Below are positions 25,342-33,665 of a DNA stretch of 64,000 nt, piece after piece. Position 1 is the stretch's first letter; the number at the start of each line of letters is the position of its first letter. Below the pieces are notes generated by a model. It did no database searches. It was not told where the DNA came from and saw only the letters and a program-made list of their open reading frames with translations. This stretch comes from Arthrobacter woluwensis (GTDB taxonomy: Bacteria; Actinomycetota; Actinomycetes; Actinomycetales; Micrococcaceae): NCBI RefSeq assembly GCF_900105345.1, contig NZ_FNSN01000003.1, forward strand, positions 2,790,001 to 2,854,000, read 5' to 3'. A program made the translations under genes and the position numbers.

Positions 25342-25800
25342 ATGGGGATTCAGACACATCACGCACGGCGGTTCGGCCGGTGCCTCCTGGCGACCGCAGC
25401 CGCAGCCGGGCTCGCCCTGGCGGGCCTGCTGGCATCCAGCGTTCCGGCGTCCGCCGGGACGCTGGAACAGCACGGCCAGGTCGTGAAGCAATGCACCGGG
25501 ATCAAACACGGGCCGTACTCGGTTGCCGGCACCACCGCCACCATTGAGTACTGGTATTCCACCAAGAACGGCGGGACGGCCTGCGCCATGCTCTACGACA
25601 ACAAGTCCGGCGCAAGCAACCTCCAGCTCAACATCGCCACGAGTTCGGTGTACTCCCATGACCACGGGATCTACGAGTACTACGCCGGCGGGGTCCAGCT
25701 GGCGAACATGAGGGGCAAGTGCGTCGGCATCGCGGCCAATGTGTACAACAGGGCCGGGGACAAGGTCCTGGGCTACCGCCACGTCAGGGTCTGCAACTGA
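25342..25800 (+). CDS. Small secreted protein with four cysteines, unknown function
   Basis: 152 residues from ATG 25342, chosen because GAGGAG lies 7 bp upstream; an ATG at 25291 is in frame but has no such site. The signal peptide has a basic n-region, a Leu/Ala core, and a probable cleavage after A-S-A (38). The mature domain has four Cys (51, 81, 127, 151), suiting two disulfides, and is rich in Tyr and Gly. It recalls small spore-associated-protein-like secreted proteins of Streptomyces, but the resemblance is weak. There is no operon partner. Confidence 0.75.
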   Translation: MGIQTHHARRFGRCLLATAAAAGLALAGLLASSVPASAGTLEQHGQVVKQCTGIKHGPYSVAGTTATIEYWYSTKNGGTACAMLYDNKSGASNLQLNIATSSVYSHDHGIYEYYAGGVQLANMRGKCVGIAANVYNRAGDKVLGYRHVRVCN

Positions 25801-25994
25801 TCAGGGTCTGCGACGGATCCGGGTCTGCGACTGATCGGGGCATGAAACGGCTCCACGGGCGTCTCCGGCCAGGAACCTCTGCGGTCGGCCCACCAGCCGG
25901 CGGGCACCCTGACCGCGCGTTCCGGGCCTGGACACCCGGGCCCGGAACCGGGGAAATCCGCCCGGGCCTCCGGCATTCCGCCGCCGTCGCGTGA

Positions 25995-26010
25995 CTTAGG
26001 TAACCCTAAG
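25995..26010. promoter_or_regulatory. Short inverted repeat before VOC gene
   Basis: CTTAGG-TAAC-CCTAAG, perfect 6-bp arms, 35 bp before the VOC start. TTAGG...CCTAA recalls a DtxR/IdeR iron box, but the spacing between half-sites is 4 instead of 9, so it is not a canonical one. It is an operator candidate only. Confidence 0.35.
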
Positions 26011-26045
26011 CTGAGTGCCTAGTCACAAAGTGCAAGGATGATGCC

Positions 26046-26684
26046 ATGCGCATGGATCACGTTTCTTACGCTTGTGAACGCGATGGCCTGGAGGCCACGG
26101 CGGAGCGCATTTCTGCTGCTCTTGGACTGCACGCGGTGCGCGGTGGGGTACACCCCCGTTTCGGCACCCGCAACATGATCTTCCCCTTGGCCGACCACAA
26201 ATATCTTGAGGTCGTGGAAGTCCTGGACCACCCCGCTTCGGACAAGGCACCGTTCGGCCAGGCCGTGCGGGCCCGCTCCGCGATGGGCGGTGGGTGGATG
26301 GGCTGGTGCGTCGCCGTGGACGACCTGGCCCCCTTCGAATCACGTCTGGGCCGCGAGGCCGTCCCCGGGAACCGCAAGTTCCCCGACGGCCGCGAGCTCA
26401 TCTGGAAGCAGATCGGCATCCTGGGTCTCATCGCGGACCCGCAGGTGCCGTACATGCTCAAGTGGGAGGGTGACTCCACCCTCCACCCGTCGCTCGTGTA
26501 CCCGAGCGACGTCCGGGTCTCCAGCCTCACCATCGCCGGTTCCGCGGAACGCGTGACCGAGTGGCTCGGCGAGGAAGTGGAGAACCCGCTGGAGGACGTC
26601 GCCGTGGAGTGGATCGCTCCGCACGGCACCCCCGGCATCATGTCCGTGACCTTCGAAACGGCGAACGGCTCCGTGACCCTCTGA
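26046..26684 (+). CDS. VOC family (glyoxalase-like) protein
   Basis: 212 residues beginning M-D-H-V-S-Y-A, the first beta strand and metal-His position of vicinal-oxygen-chelate proteins. K-Y-L-E-V-V-E-V follows near residue 57 in the place of the next metal Glu. The second half has weaker VOC repeats, matching the 'glyoxalase-like domain' group rather than true glyoxalase I. Substrate unknown. It is a single-gene unit ending in a strong hairpin. Confidence 0.82.
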   Translation: MRMDHVSYACERDGLEATAERISAALGLHAVRGGVHPRFGTRNMIFPLADHKYLEVVEVLDHPASDKAPFGQAVRARSAMGGGWMGWCVAVDDLAPFESRLGREAVPGNRKFPDGRELIWKQIGILGLIADPQVPYMLKWEGDSTLHPSLVYPSDVRVSSLTIAGSAERVTEWLGEEVENPLEDVAVEWIAPHGTPGIMSVTFETANGSVTL

Positions 26685-26706
26685 GGCTCACCCGCCCACG
26701 CCGTCT

Positions 26707-26746
26707 GAAGGCCGCCTGTTCCGCATCGCGCGGAGCGGCGGCCTTC
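26707..26746 (+). terminator. Hairpin terminator after VOC gene
   Basis: GAAGGCCGCC (26707-26716) pairs with GGCGGCCTTC (26737-26746), with an inner CCGC/GCGG stem. It starts 23 bp past the stop. A short run TCGTCG follows, without U-run. Confidence 0.65.
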
Positions 26747-26922
26747 GTCGTACCCCGGTGCCACCCCTCTTTCGGGGCGTCCCGTGTTCAGTACCATGAG
26801 TCCACCAGCGACGGCGCCACGCACCGACGGGGCCACGGCCTCCCGGCGGTCCGGGGAGCCGCTCGCTGATCAGGCCATGCCCGCCGGCGCGGGCGTGGTG
26901 TCAGAGCCCAGAGGGAGGGCCC

Positions 26923-28533
26923 ATGAAGAGAACGTCGCTCGCAGCCGCACTCGCACTGCTGACCGTGCTGGTCACAGCGTGCACCCCCGACGGCGGGCGG
27001 CCGGCGCCGCCCCAGCCGTCCGTGACGCCGCGCGCTGTGCCGGCCGGCAACCCCGACCGCGACCAGGCCGCCGTCCGGCGGCAGCTGGCCGCCGTCGATC
27101 CCTGCGCCCTGCTCGAGTCCCGCATCACCGCCGGCTTCAGGCAGAAACCCGGACTCGTCAGCACCACCCCGTTCGACTGCCGGGTCCAGGACCGGGGCGT
27201 GCAGGCCGTCAGCTATGCGGACAGCACCGCATCCCAACGGCACTGGCAGGAGCGGATCGAGCTCGGTGGCGTGGTGGCTTATCGCTCCAGCAAGGCGGCC
27301 GGCCGGTGCACCATCAGCCTGCCGGTCGACTTCGGGCATGCCATCACCTGGTCCCAGGATCCCGACGGCGCCTACGACTGCACACAGCCCGAGGCCTACG
27401 CCCAAGCCGTCGCGCCCCGACTGCTGGACGATCCGGCGTCGTTCGCGCGGAAGGACACCCGGCCCGGAGTCTCCGTGTGCGATGTCCTGTCCTCTGCCCT
27501 TGGCCCGCTCCCGGCCGGGCAGGCCCTGGCACCGCGCAAGGCCTTCGCCGGCAGCCTCGCCGAATGCGGTGTCTGGAGGGACGCCGCGACCCCGGGCGGC
27601 CCACCCGTCTACACCCGGCAGGCCCTGACGCTGGCGTACCGCCCGCCCCTGGCCGAGCTGCGCACCGGCGGCGGCTGGGAGGACAGCGAGGTACGGAGGA
27701 TCGCCGGTGCCGACGTGCTGTTCTGGAAGGACTCCGGAGCGGGCTGCACGCTGCTCTGGGATGCGTGGCCGGACCAGACCGCCGTGAGCGGCCGTGTCGT
27801 TCAGGCGCAAGCCGAGGCGGTGACGTGCGCCGACGCGACGGCACTCGCGCAGAAGCTCGTCCCCGTCCTTGCCAAAGCGGCGCCGCAGACCCTGGCGAAG
27901 ACACCCCTCGTGTACGCGGTCACGGAACCCGACACCGCCGCCGTCGGGGCCTGCGCCCACGTGGTGGATCAGGACCTCAGAAAGTGCGCACCGGCCACGG
28001 AGGCCGCCGCGCCCACCGACCCGCGGCAGACCGTCGCGTTCGGAGCAGCCGATGCCAACACCCTGTGTGCGGCCGCGTCCGCCACGGTCCAGAGGATCGC
28101 GGGGTCGTCACTGGAACCCGTCACCGCCGCAGCGCCGGAGAACGGCGCGTTGGACGACACAGCCCTCCCGGTGCTGTGCGAGTTCGTCGAACCGAGCCAC
28201 AGCCTGGTGGTGCGGGTCGGCGCCGTGGCGGATCTGCCCCTGAACAGCAGAAAGCTGCTCACGCAGACCCGCACCGCCCGCGACACGGAGTTCGCGGGGC
28301 ATGCCGCCAAGACGATGGCGGGCGAAGCCCTCCGCGGAGCTCCGGACACCCGGCGGACCGCTCTGATCGCCGACACCACGCAGGATGCTCCCGGCCTGCT
28401 GTTCCTGGAGATGTCGGCTCTGCCGGACCGCGGCCAGGGCACGGGCACGGTGTCACCGGCCGCCAGGGAGCGCTTGAACGGCTTCGACGACCTGGCCACG
28501 GCGCTCAGCACAGAGCTGCTCGGCGCCCGCTGA
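26923..28533 (+). CDS. Large lipoprotein with repeated Cys-containing modules, unknown function
   Basis: 536 residues. Signal peptide and lipobox L-V-T-A-C20, then a Pro-rich linker. The rest reads as three or four weakly repeating units, each opening with a Cys-centred stretch (D-P-C-A-L-L near 64, S-V-C-D-V-L near 190, V-G-A-C-A-H near 346, N-T-L-C-A-A near 386) and containing another Cys about 35-90 residues on (F-D-C-R-V, A-E-C-G-V-W, V-L-C-E-F). This is the pattern of DUF3558-type actinobacterial lipoproteins, here in tandem; the assignment is tentative. It is surface-anchored and monocistronic. The 238-bp gap upstream holds only the VOC terminator and an unremarkable leader. Confidence 0.72.
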   Translation: MKRTSLAAALALLTVLVTACTPDGGRPAPPQPSVTPRAVPAGNPDRDQAAVRRQLAAVDPCALLESRITAGFRQKPGLVSTTPFDCRVQDRGVQAVSYADSTASQRHWQERIELGGVVAYRSSKAAGRCTISLPVDFGHAITWSQDPDGAYDCTQPEAYAQAVAPRLLDDPASFARKDTRPGVSVCDVLSSALGPLPAGQALAPRKAFAGSLAECGVWRDAATPGGPPVYTRQALTLAYRPPLAELRTGGGWEDSEVRRIAGADVLFWKDSGAGCTLLWDAWPDQTAVSGRVVQAQAEAVTCADATALAQKLVPVLAKAAPQTLAKTPLVYAVTEPDTAAVGACAHVVDQDLRKCAPATEAAAPTDPRQTVAFGAADANTLCAAASATVQRIAGSSLEPVTAAAPENGALDDTALPVLCEFVEPSHSLVVRVGAVADLPLNSRKLLTQTRTARDTEFAGHAAKTMAGEALRGAPDTRRTALIADTTQDAPGLLFLEMSALPDRGQGTGTVSPAARERLNGFDDLATALSTELLGAR

Positions 28534-28588
28534 CGGCACGGGTGTGAGGGTGTCCGGCCAGGTGCCCGGGCCGGGCCGTCGTCCGCGT

Positions 28589-29413
28589 TCAGCCCAGCCC
28601 GATCGCCTTGCCGAACAGGTCGTAACCCACGAAAGCCCCCACATCGAGCAAGGCGTGTGCCACCACGAGCGGCATCACGCGCCGCCACTTCAGGTACACC
28701 CAGCCGAACACGAGCCCCATCACGACATTGCCGAGGAACGGCCCGAATCCCTGATACAGGTGATAGCTGCCCCGCAGCAGGGCGCTCGCCAGCACGATCC
28801 ACAGCGGAGAGAAGCGCAGCTGGCCGAGCCGCCGGAACAGGTAGCCGACCACCAGGGTCTCCTCCAGGACGCCGTGCCGGATGCCGGACAGCACCAGGAC
28901 CGGCACCGTCCACCAGTGGGCGTCCAGCGCGGCCGGGATGATCGCCGTGGTGACGCCGAGCGCCCTGCCTGCCGCGTACAGTGCCAGCGTCCCCGCTCCG
29001 AGACCGACCGCGAGCGCCAGGCCCGTCCCGGCGTCGCGCACCGGCCGTGCCAGGTCGAAGCCCATCCCCCGCCAGGGCTTCCGCCCCGCCTCGCCGCGCC
29101 AGGGCAGGAAGGTGGCGAGGAGATAAAAGGCGAGCAGCACCGGCACCAGCGAGAACACGATGTCCAGCAGCTGGTAGAGCAGATCGAAGAACTCCCGCTG
29201 ATTGCGGGACGGGTTCAGGGTGGACGTCGCGGAGGAGAGCGGACCGCGGCTGAGCTTGTCGGCGAGCTGCACCACTGAGTACACCGCCGACTGCCCCAGC
29301 GACAGCCCCAGCACGAGCGCGATCTCCCACCAGAGGCGCCGCCGTCGTCCCACGTCCGCGAGAGGCTCCCAGTCCAGGGACGACGACGGCGGGGACGGCT
29401 TCACGCGTGGCAT
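28589..29413 (-). CDS. CPBP family intramembrane metalloprotease
   Basis: 274 residues from ATG 29413. About seven or eight TM helices. The Abi/CPBP motifs are visible: E-E-T-L-V-V-G-Y-L-F-R-R-L (motif 1 with the Glu pair), L-R-G-S-Y-H-L-Y (motif 2 His), G-N-V-V-M-G-L-V-F-G and H-A-L-L-D (motif 4 His). Members act as prenyl-protein-type proteases or in bacteriocin self-protection; the target here is unknown. The ORF extends 54 bp upstream, but the near-start GGTGAC favours 29413. Confidence 0.85.
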   Translation of the reverse strand: MPRVKPSPPSSSLDWEPLADVGRRRRLWWEIALVLGLSLGQSAVYSVVQLADKLSRGPLSSATSTLNPSRNQREFFDLLYQLLDIVFSLVPVLLAFYLLATFLPWRGEAGRKPWRGMGFDLARPVRDAGTGLALAVGLGAGTLALYAAGRALGVTTAIIPAALDAHWWTVPVLVLSGIRHGVLEETLVVGYLFRRLGQLRFSPLWIVLASALLRGSYHLYQGFGPFLGNVVMGLVFGWVYLKWRRVMPLVVAHALLDVGAFVGYDLFGKAIGLG

Positions 29414-29674
29414 GTCACCACTGTAGTGACGCGCCGCGGACACGCGCACACTCCGCCGATCCCGCATGGACAGTCAGAAAACTAGGTCCACCTTCAAGGG
29501 AAGTTCGCGATATGACAGTCACGTAATCCACCGCAAGAGATACAACCAAACCAAGCGGCGCCCCGGGGCCCGAGCGCCATCAAATTCGGTCTAAGCTCAT
29601 ACGCCAGTTTAGGAAGTCCAGGCTCAAACCGTTCGAAAAAAGGTGCGCGAACACGAATCCAAACAACACAGATC

Positions 29675-29683
29675 TGGTATAGT
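29675..29683 (+). promoter_or_regulatory. Extended -10 promoter of the HEPN-like gene
   Basis: TGG-TATAGT: a -10 hexamer TATAGT preceded by TGn, 39 bp before the GTG start. No good -35 lies 17 bp upstream, as expected for an extended -10 promoter. Confidence 0.5.
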
Positions 29684-29722
29684 CCAGAAACAGGCCAGCA
29701 ATAGCACAACACTGGGGGAACC

Positions 29723-31141
29723 GTGTCCAAAAAAATCGAAACTTCCGAAATGCCCGAGCTAGACCCTCTTGCCATGAAACTAATCTATCTACTGGATCGG
29801 TTTCAGTCGAACCAAGAAGATCTATTGTACACTTCCGAATTCATCCTCGAGCGCGAGGCTGATATCAATGACCGCAAAGCGCGCGCAAAAAGCGACATCA
29901 AGAACAACTTTCCGCACGTGGATCCCTCATTAGTCGACGAAGGCTGGGATTTAGTTCTGTCAAAGCTATCGCCCAGCTCGAGCTCGAGTGCCGATAACGA
30001 CCAGGGAGAAAATGCGCCGAGAGACCAAATTGACGATGATCTCGCGGACTTCTTGAGTCGAATTCCGAAAGACTGCAGAGGCGGCTACACCCGTGCGCTC
30101 TTCAAAGGAATCCTCGACAGCAAAATCAAAAAGAGTTCGAGTCGCCTCTGGGCATCAATTCTAACGAGCATCGTCGCGGACTTCGAGGTTCTCATCGGGA
30201 ACCTCATGCGCGAGATCATTTCAAAGCATCCTATTATAATCAGCAATTCGGGCACGACTTATAGCTGGAAAGAAGTTGCCCAGTTCGAAACACTTGAGGA
30301 TTTCAAAGACCATCAGATAAACCAGTATGTGGACAAGCTTCTGTTCGGAAGCTACTCTGATTGGCTAGATTTCCTCGATTCAAAGGTACACATCGATGTT
30401 CCCAAATTAGCTCGCAGCTCAGCGGTCATTGAGATATTTCAGCGACGCCATATGATCGTTCACAATGCTGGCATCGCATCTAAACAGTATGTGAGCTCCA
30501 TTGGCGCCGATTCCGCCGACGAAGTTCTGGGTCGAGAACTAATCGTCGACCCAGCATATCTAATCGCCGCTTCAAATCGAGTTATCGCAGTTGGGACCTG
30601 TCTCGCTCTAAACCTGGGGACAAAGTTTGTTCGGGACGATCGGTCCCGACGATACTTAGAATCATTCGTAGTATCAGAGGTGTCATACCGGCTCCTCCAC
30701 GCTGGCCGCTTCGACGCTGTCACCGATCTCTGCAACATTGTGGATCGGTCTGCGTTTGTGAGCAGTGATTCTGCTCTAAGGTTTGCTGTGAACGGGTGGA
30801 TTGCGGCGAAGTACGGCGGCAGCTCGGATTCCTATATTAAAGATGTCAGGAGCTGGGACACTTCTGCACTAAATCCGGTATTCCAGCTGGCTAAACTAAC
30901 ACTACTTGACGAATTGGATGAAGCTCTGAAGATGTCTTCCGTTCTCCGGAAATCTGGGGTCATCAAATTGCATCACTGGCTCACCTGGCCGCTTTTCAAG
31001 GAGCTTCGCGAGTATGAACGAACCCGCGCGGAGTCGGATGCTCCATCCTTGGATCAAGGTACCGTGGCGCAGTTGCCGCTGGCTGAAGAGTCAATGGCGA
31101 GCAGTGGCGGCCAGATGCCATCACCGCATCGTGAATCCTGA
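29723..31141 (+). CDS. HEPN-like protein, candidate RNase/defence gene, unknown family
   Basis: 472 residues from GTG 29723 with GGGGGA 4 bp upstream. The N-terminal 85 residues are charged and helical, followed by a Ser/acidic linker (81-100). A mostly helical domain of about 105-300 ends in Q-R-R242-H243-M-I-V-H247-N-A-G, which fits the HEPN ribonuclease motif R-(N/D/H)-x3-H. The C-terminal 300-430 looks like helical repeats, then a disordered tail. HEPN proteins are usual in toxin-antitoxin, abortive-infection and other antiviral systems, but no nucleotidyltransferase partner or second gene is present. The AT-rich codon use marks recent acquisition. I do not recognise the full-length family. 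Confidence 0.6.
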   Translation: MSKKIETSEMPELDPLAMKLIYLLDRFQSNQEDLLYTSEFILEREADINDRKARAKSDIKNNFPHVDPSLVDEGWDLVLSKLSPSSSSSADNDQGENAPRDQIDDDLADFLSRIPKDCRGGYTRALFKGILDSKIKKSSSRLWASILTSIVADFEVLIGNLMREIISKHPIIISNSGTTYSWKEVAQFETLEDFKDHQINQYVDKLLFGSYSDWLDFLDSKVHIDVPKLARSSAVIEIFQRRHMIVHNAGIASKQYVSSIGADSADEVLGRELIVDPAYLIAASNRVIAVGTCLALNLGTKFVRDDRSRRYLESFVVSEVSYRLLHAGRFDAVTDLCNIVDRSAFVSSDSALRFAVNGWIAAKYGGSSDSYIKDVRSWDTSALNPVFQLAKLTLLDELDEALKMSSVLRKSGVIKLHHWLTWPLFKELREYERTRAESDAPSLDQGTVAQLPLAEESMASSGGQMPSPHRES

Positions 31142-31219
31142 GAGTTTCCACAGTGGGCGCGTGAATATCCGTCAAACAACGAAGCGCCTAGAATGCCCCC
31201 GCTCGATTAAGCTGGGCCT

Positions 31220-31900
31220 ATGAGTGCGCCGCAGCAAATCATCATGATCCGGCACGGGCAGTCGGCGGCCAATGTGGACACCGGGATCTACAACCGGGTC
31301 CCGGACTACCGGATCCCGCTCACCGAGCTCGGAGTGGAGCAGGCCCGGCAGGCGGGCGAGAAGATCCGCCGGCAGCTGGACGGACAGCAGGTCTGCGTCT
31401 ACGTCTCGCCGTACCTCCGGGCCTATCAGACCCTGGACGCCCTGGGACTAGGCGATCTGACCGAGCGCGTCATCGAGGAACCGCGTCTCCGGGAGCAGGA
31501 CTGGGCCAACTTCCAGATCGCCGGGGACATCGCGGACCAGAAGGAGCTCCGCAACGCCTACGGCCACTTCTTCTACCGGTTCCGGGAAGGCGAGTCGGGG
31601 TCGGACGTCTACGACCGCATCTCCAGCTTCATGGAGACCCTGTACCGCCACTGGTCCAAGCCGAGCTACGCCCCCAACACGCTCCTGGTCACGCACGGCC
31701 TCACCATGCGCCTGTTCTGCATGCGCTGGTTCCACTGGTCCGTGGAGTATTTCGAATCGCTCAACAACCCGGGGAACGCGGAGATCCGCACCCTCATCCG
31801 GGAAGAACACGGCAAGTACCGGCTGGACGCGCCGTTCAGCCAGTGGACGCAGTGCCGCGAGACGGCGACCGTCCTGGACGCGCCGCCGCTGCACTTCTGA
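31220..31900 (+). CDS. Histidine phosphatase family protein (phosphoglycerate-mutase-like)
   Basis: 226 residues. I-R11-H12-G-Q-S-A-A-N is the catalytic RHG motif and T-H-G-L-T-M-R-L near 155 the second His. Y-V-S-P-Y-L-R-A-Y-Q-T (about 53-63) and E-P-R-L-R-E-Q-D-W are phosphatase-branch signatures. It is probably a small-molecule or sugar phosphatase rather than glycolytic mutase. The first normal GC-rich gene after the AT-rich island. Confidence 0.9.
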   Translation: MSAPQQIIMIRHGQSAANVDTGIYNRVPDYRIPLTELGVEQARQAGEKIRRQLDGQQVCVYVSPYLRAYQTLDALGLGDLTERVIEEPRLREQDWANFQIAGDIADQKELRNAYGHFFYRFREGESGSDVYDRISSFMETLYRHWSKPSYAPNTLLVTHGLTMRLFCMRWFHWSVEYFESLNNPGNAEIRTLIREEHGKYRLDAPFSQWTQCRETATVLDAPPLHF

Positions 31901-31901
31901 G

Positions 31902-31928
31902 ACGGGGCACGGCTGGGACGTGCCCCGT
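31902..31928. terminator. Hairpin terminator between convergent genes
   Basis: ACGGGGCACG (31902-31911) pairs with CGTGCCCCGT (31919-31928) over a 7-nt loop, directly after the phosphatase stop. TTCC follows on the plus strand. The DeoR gene converges from the right. Confidence 0.75.
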
Positions 31929-31974
31929 TCCGCAACGGGCCCGGGACGAACCGGAGTCCGAGGCCGGCCCGGCC

Positions 31975-32820
31975 CTAGTGCGCCGGTTCCTCGTCGGACG
32001 GGACCGTGGACGCGTGCCGGTGATCCGCGACGCCGTCCCGGGCCACGAGGACCTTGGTCCCGCGGTCCTGGAATGCCTTGAGATCCTTGGCGGAGATCCC
32101 CTCATCCGTGATGAGGTTGCGCATCTGGAAGCCGTGCATCGTGGCGAAGGCCCTCTTGCCGATCTTCGAGGAGTCGGCCAGGATGTAGCCCTCCAGCGCC
32201 CGCTTGGCCATGAGGGAGTTCACCTGGGCTTCGCCCTCGTCGTTGATGGTGGGGCCGAGGATCGGATCCACCCCGTTGACACCGATGAACGCGATGTCCA
32301 AAGCGACCTTCTGCATGATGGTGTCCGTGAACGGTCCCACGAGTTCGTAGGACCGCGGATTCAGGATGCCGCCCGTGACCATGATCTTGATGTTCGGGCG
32401 CACGGCGAGCTGCGACGCGATGTTGATGGCGTTCGTGACCACGGTCAGCGTGGGCCGGTTGGACGGGGCGTTGAGGTCGTCGCGGGTGGCCAGGACCTGT
32501 GCCAGGGCCGTGCTCGTGGTGCCGCCGCCCAGGCCCACCACCATGTACGGCTCCACCAGCGAGGATGCGGCGAGGGCGATCTGCTGCTTCGCCTCGGCGT
32601 TGTCATCGCGGTTGTAGCGGCCGGGCAGATCGTAGGAGACGGAGCCCGTGGTGGCGCCGCCGCGGGTGCGGCTCAGGAGGCGCTGCTTGGCCAGCGAGTC
32701 CAGGTCACGCCGAGCCGTGGCGGGAGAGACCCCCAGCTGGGTGACGATGTCCTCCACCTCGATCTGGCCACGCTCGGCCAGGAGGTCGAGGATCGCCGTC
32801 AATCGGTCTGTCCGGTTCAT
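31975..32820 (-). CDS. DeoR family transcriptional regulator (AgaR-like)
   Basis: 281 residues. The N-terminal winged HTH has R-L-T-A-I-L-D-L-L-A-E-R-G, V-E-D-I-V-T-Q-L-G-V-S-P-A-T-A-R-R-D-L, L-S-R-T-R-G-G-A. The C-terminal DeoRC sugar-phosphate-sensing domain has G-L-G-G-G-T-T and T-G-G-I-L-N, G-V-N-G-V-D, D-S-S-K-I-G. Its ATG overlaps the aldolase stop by 4 bp, making it the last gene of the ROK-PfkB-aldolase operon. By analogy with AgaR it should release DNA on binding a pathway sugar phosphate. Candidate operators are the palindromes near 36661 and 36984. Confidence 0.92.
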   Translation of the reverse strand: MNRTDRLTAILDLLAERGQIEVEDIVTQLGVSPATARRDLDSLAKQRLLSRTRGGATTGSVSYDLPGRYNRDDNAEAKQQIALAASSLVEPYMVVGLGGGTTSTALAQVLATRDDLNAPSNRPTLTVVTNAINIASQLAVRPNIKIMVTGGILNPRSYELVGPFTDTIMQKVALDIAFIGVNGVDPILGPTINDEGEAQVNSLMAKRALEGYILADSSKIGKRAFATMHGFQMRNLITDEGISAKDLKAFQDRGTKVLVARDGVADHRHASTVPSDEEPAH

Positions 32821-33665
32821 GAAGTACGCTCCGCAGTGTCGAAGAGAGTCAGAAGCCGGGCCACTTCTGGAATCAGTGCGGCCCGCCCTGCCCCCAGGTA
32901 TTTCCGGGAATCCACAATATCCGGATGAGCTTCAAGGTACTCGCGCACAGCCCGTGTGAAGAAACCATTAAGGTGTGTCGACACGTTGATCTTCGTCATG
33001 CCCGCACGGATCGCCGCCTGGATGTTCTCGTCGGAGACGCCGGAGGAGCCGTGCAGCACGAGGGGGACGTCGAGCGCCGCGTGGAGGGCCGCGATGCGCT
33101 CCAGGTTCAGCTGGGCGTCGCGGTTCGTCATCGCGTGGGAGGATCCGACGGCGACGGCGAGGGCGTCGACGCCGGTGGCGGCCACGAAGTCCCGGGCCTC
33201 CTGCGGGTCGGTCAGCACGCCGGGAGCGTGGGCCCCGTCCTTCCCTCCGACCTTGCCGAGCTCCGCCTCGACGTAGACGCCTGCGGCGTGTGCGTACTCC
33301 CGCACCCGCGCGGTCGAGGCGACGTTCTCCTCGTAGTCGAGGTGCGCGCCGTCGTACATGATGGACCCGAACCCGAGGTCGACCGCCTGCCGCGCCAGAT
33401 CCTCACTCTCGGCGTGGTCCAGGTGCACGGCGAGGTCGACGCCGGCGGCGCGGGCCGCGGACAGCGTCGCGAGCGCGATGGGCTCCAGGCCGCCGTGGTA
33501 CTTCGCGCAGTTCTCGGAGATCTGGAGGATGAGCGGCAGGCCCGCCTGCTCGGCGCCCGCGATGAGGCCTTCCACGGTCTCCAGATGGATGACGTTGAAC
33601 GCCCCCTGACCGCTCCCCCGCCCTGTGGCGCGGTCCATGATGGTGCGGGTGCTGACCAGGCTCAT
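32817..33665 (-). CDS. Class II ketose-bisphosphate aldolase (AgaY/GatY/KbaY-like)
   Basis: 282 residues from ATG 33665. Zn-dependent aldolase: D83-H84 in V-H-L-D-H-A-E-S carries the catalytic Asp and a zinc ligand, and G-S-I-M-Y-D-G-A-H-L follows. The motif V-E-A-E-L-G-K-V-G-G-K-D-G marks the tagatose/fructose class II group, then A-V-G-S-S-H-A, L-H-G-S-S-G-V and K-I-N-V-S-T as phosphate site. In an amino-sugar pathway it would split tagatose-1,6-bisphosphate to DHAP and glyceraldehyde-3-phosphate. It overlaps the kinase gene by 4 bp and the DeoR gene by 4 bp. Tagatose versus fructose specificity is inferred from context. Confidence 0.9.
   Translation of the reverse strand: MSLVSTRTIMDRATGRGSGQGAFNVIHLETVEGLIAGAEQAGLPLILQISENCAKYHGGLEPIALATLSAARAAGVDLAVHLDHAESEDLARQAVDLGFGSIMYDGAHLDYEENVASTARVREYAHAAGVYVEAELGKVGGKDGAHAPGVLTDPQEARDFVAATGVDALAVAVGSSHAMTNRDAQLNLERIAALHAALDVPLVLHGSSGVSDENIQAAIRAGMTKINVSTHLNGFFTRAVREYLEAHPDIVDSRKYLGAGRAALIPEVARLLTLFDTAERTS

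Larger units (their letters stand above)
29480..31210. other. AT-rich genomic island with a single HEPN-like gene
   Basis: Base composition changes abruptly: codons ending in A/T, runs such as AAAAAAATCGAAA, and frequent ATA, TTA and AGA codons, against flanks where nearly all third positions are G/C. The left edge lies in the gap after the CPBP gene, the right edge about 10-20 bp before the phosphatase gene. No integrase, transposase, tRNA or clear terminal repeat is visible. The 309-bp gap 29414-29722 contains the left edge and a promoter only. Confidence 0.8.

Noticed and set aside
25995-26010. Canonical DtxR/IdeR iron box
   Set aside because: Half-sites TTAGG and CCTAA are separated by 4 bp instead of the 9 bp of the 19-bp consensus.
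29480-31210. Prophage or integrative element around the AT-rich island
   Set aside because: No integrase, transposase, structural phage genes, tRNA or convincing terminal repeats are visible; only one gene is present.
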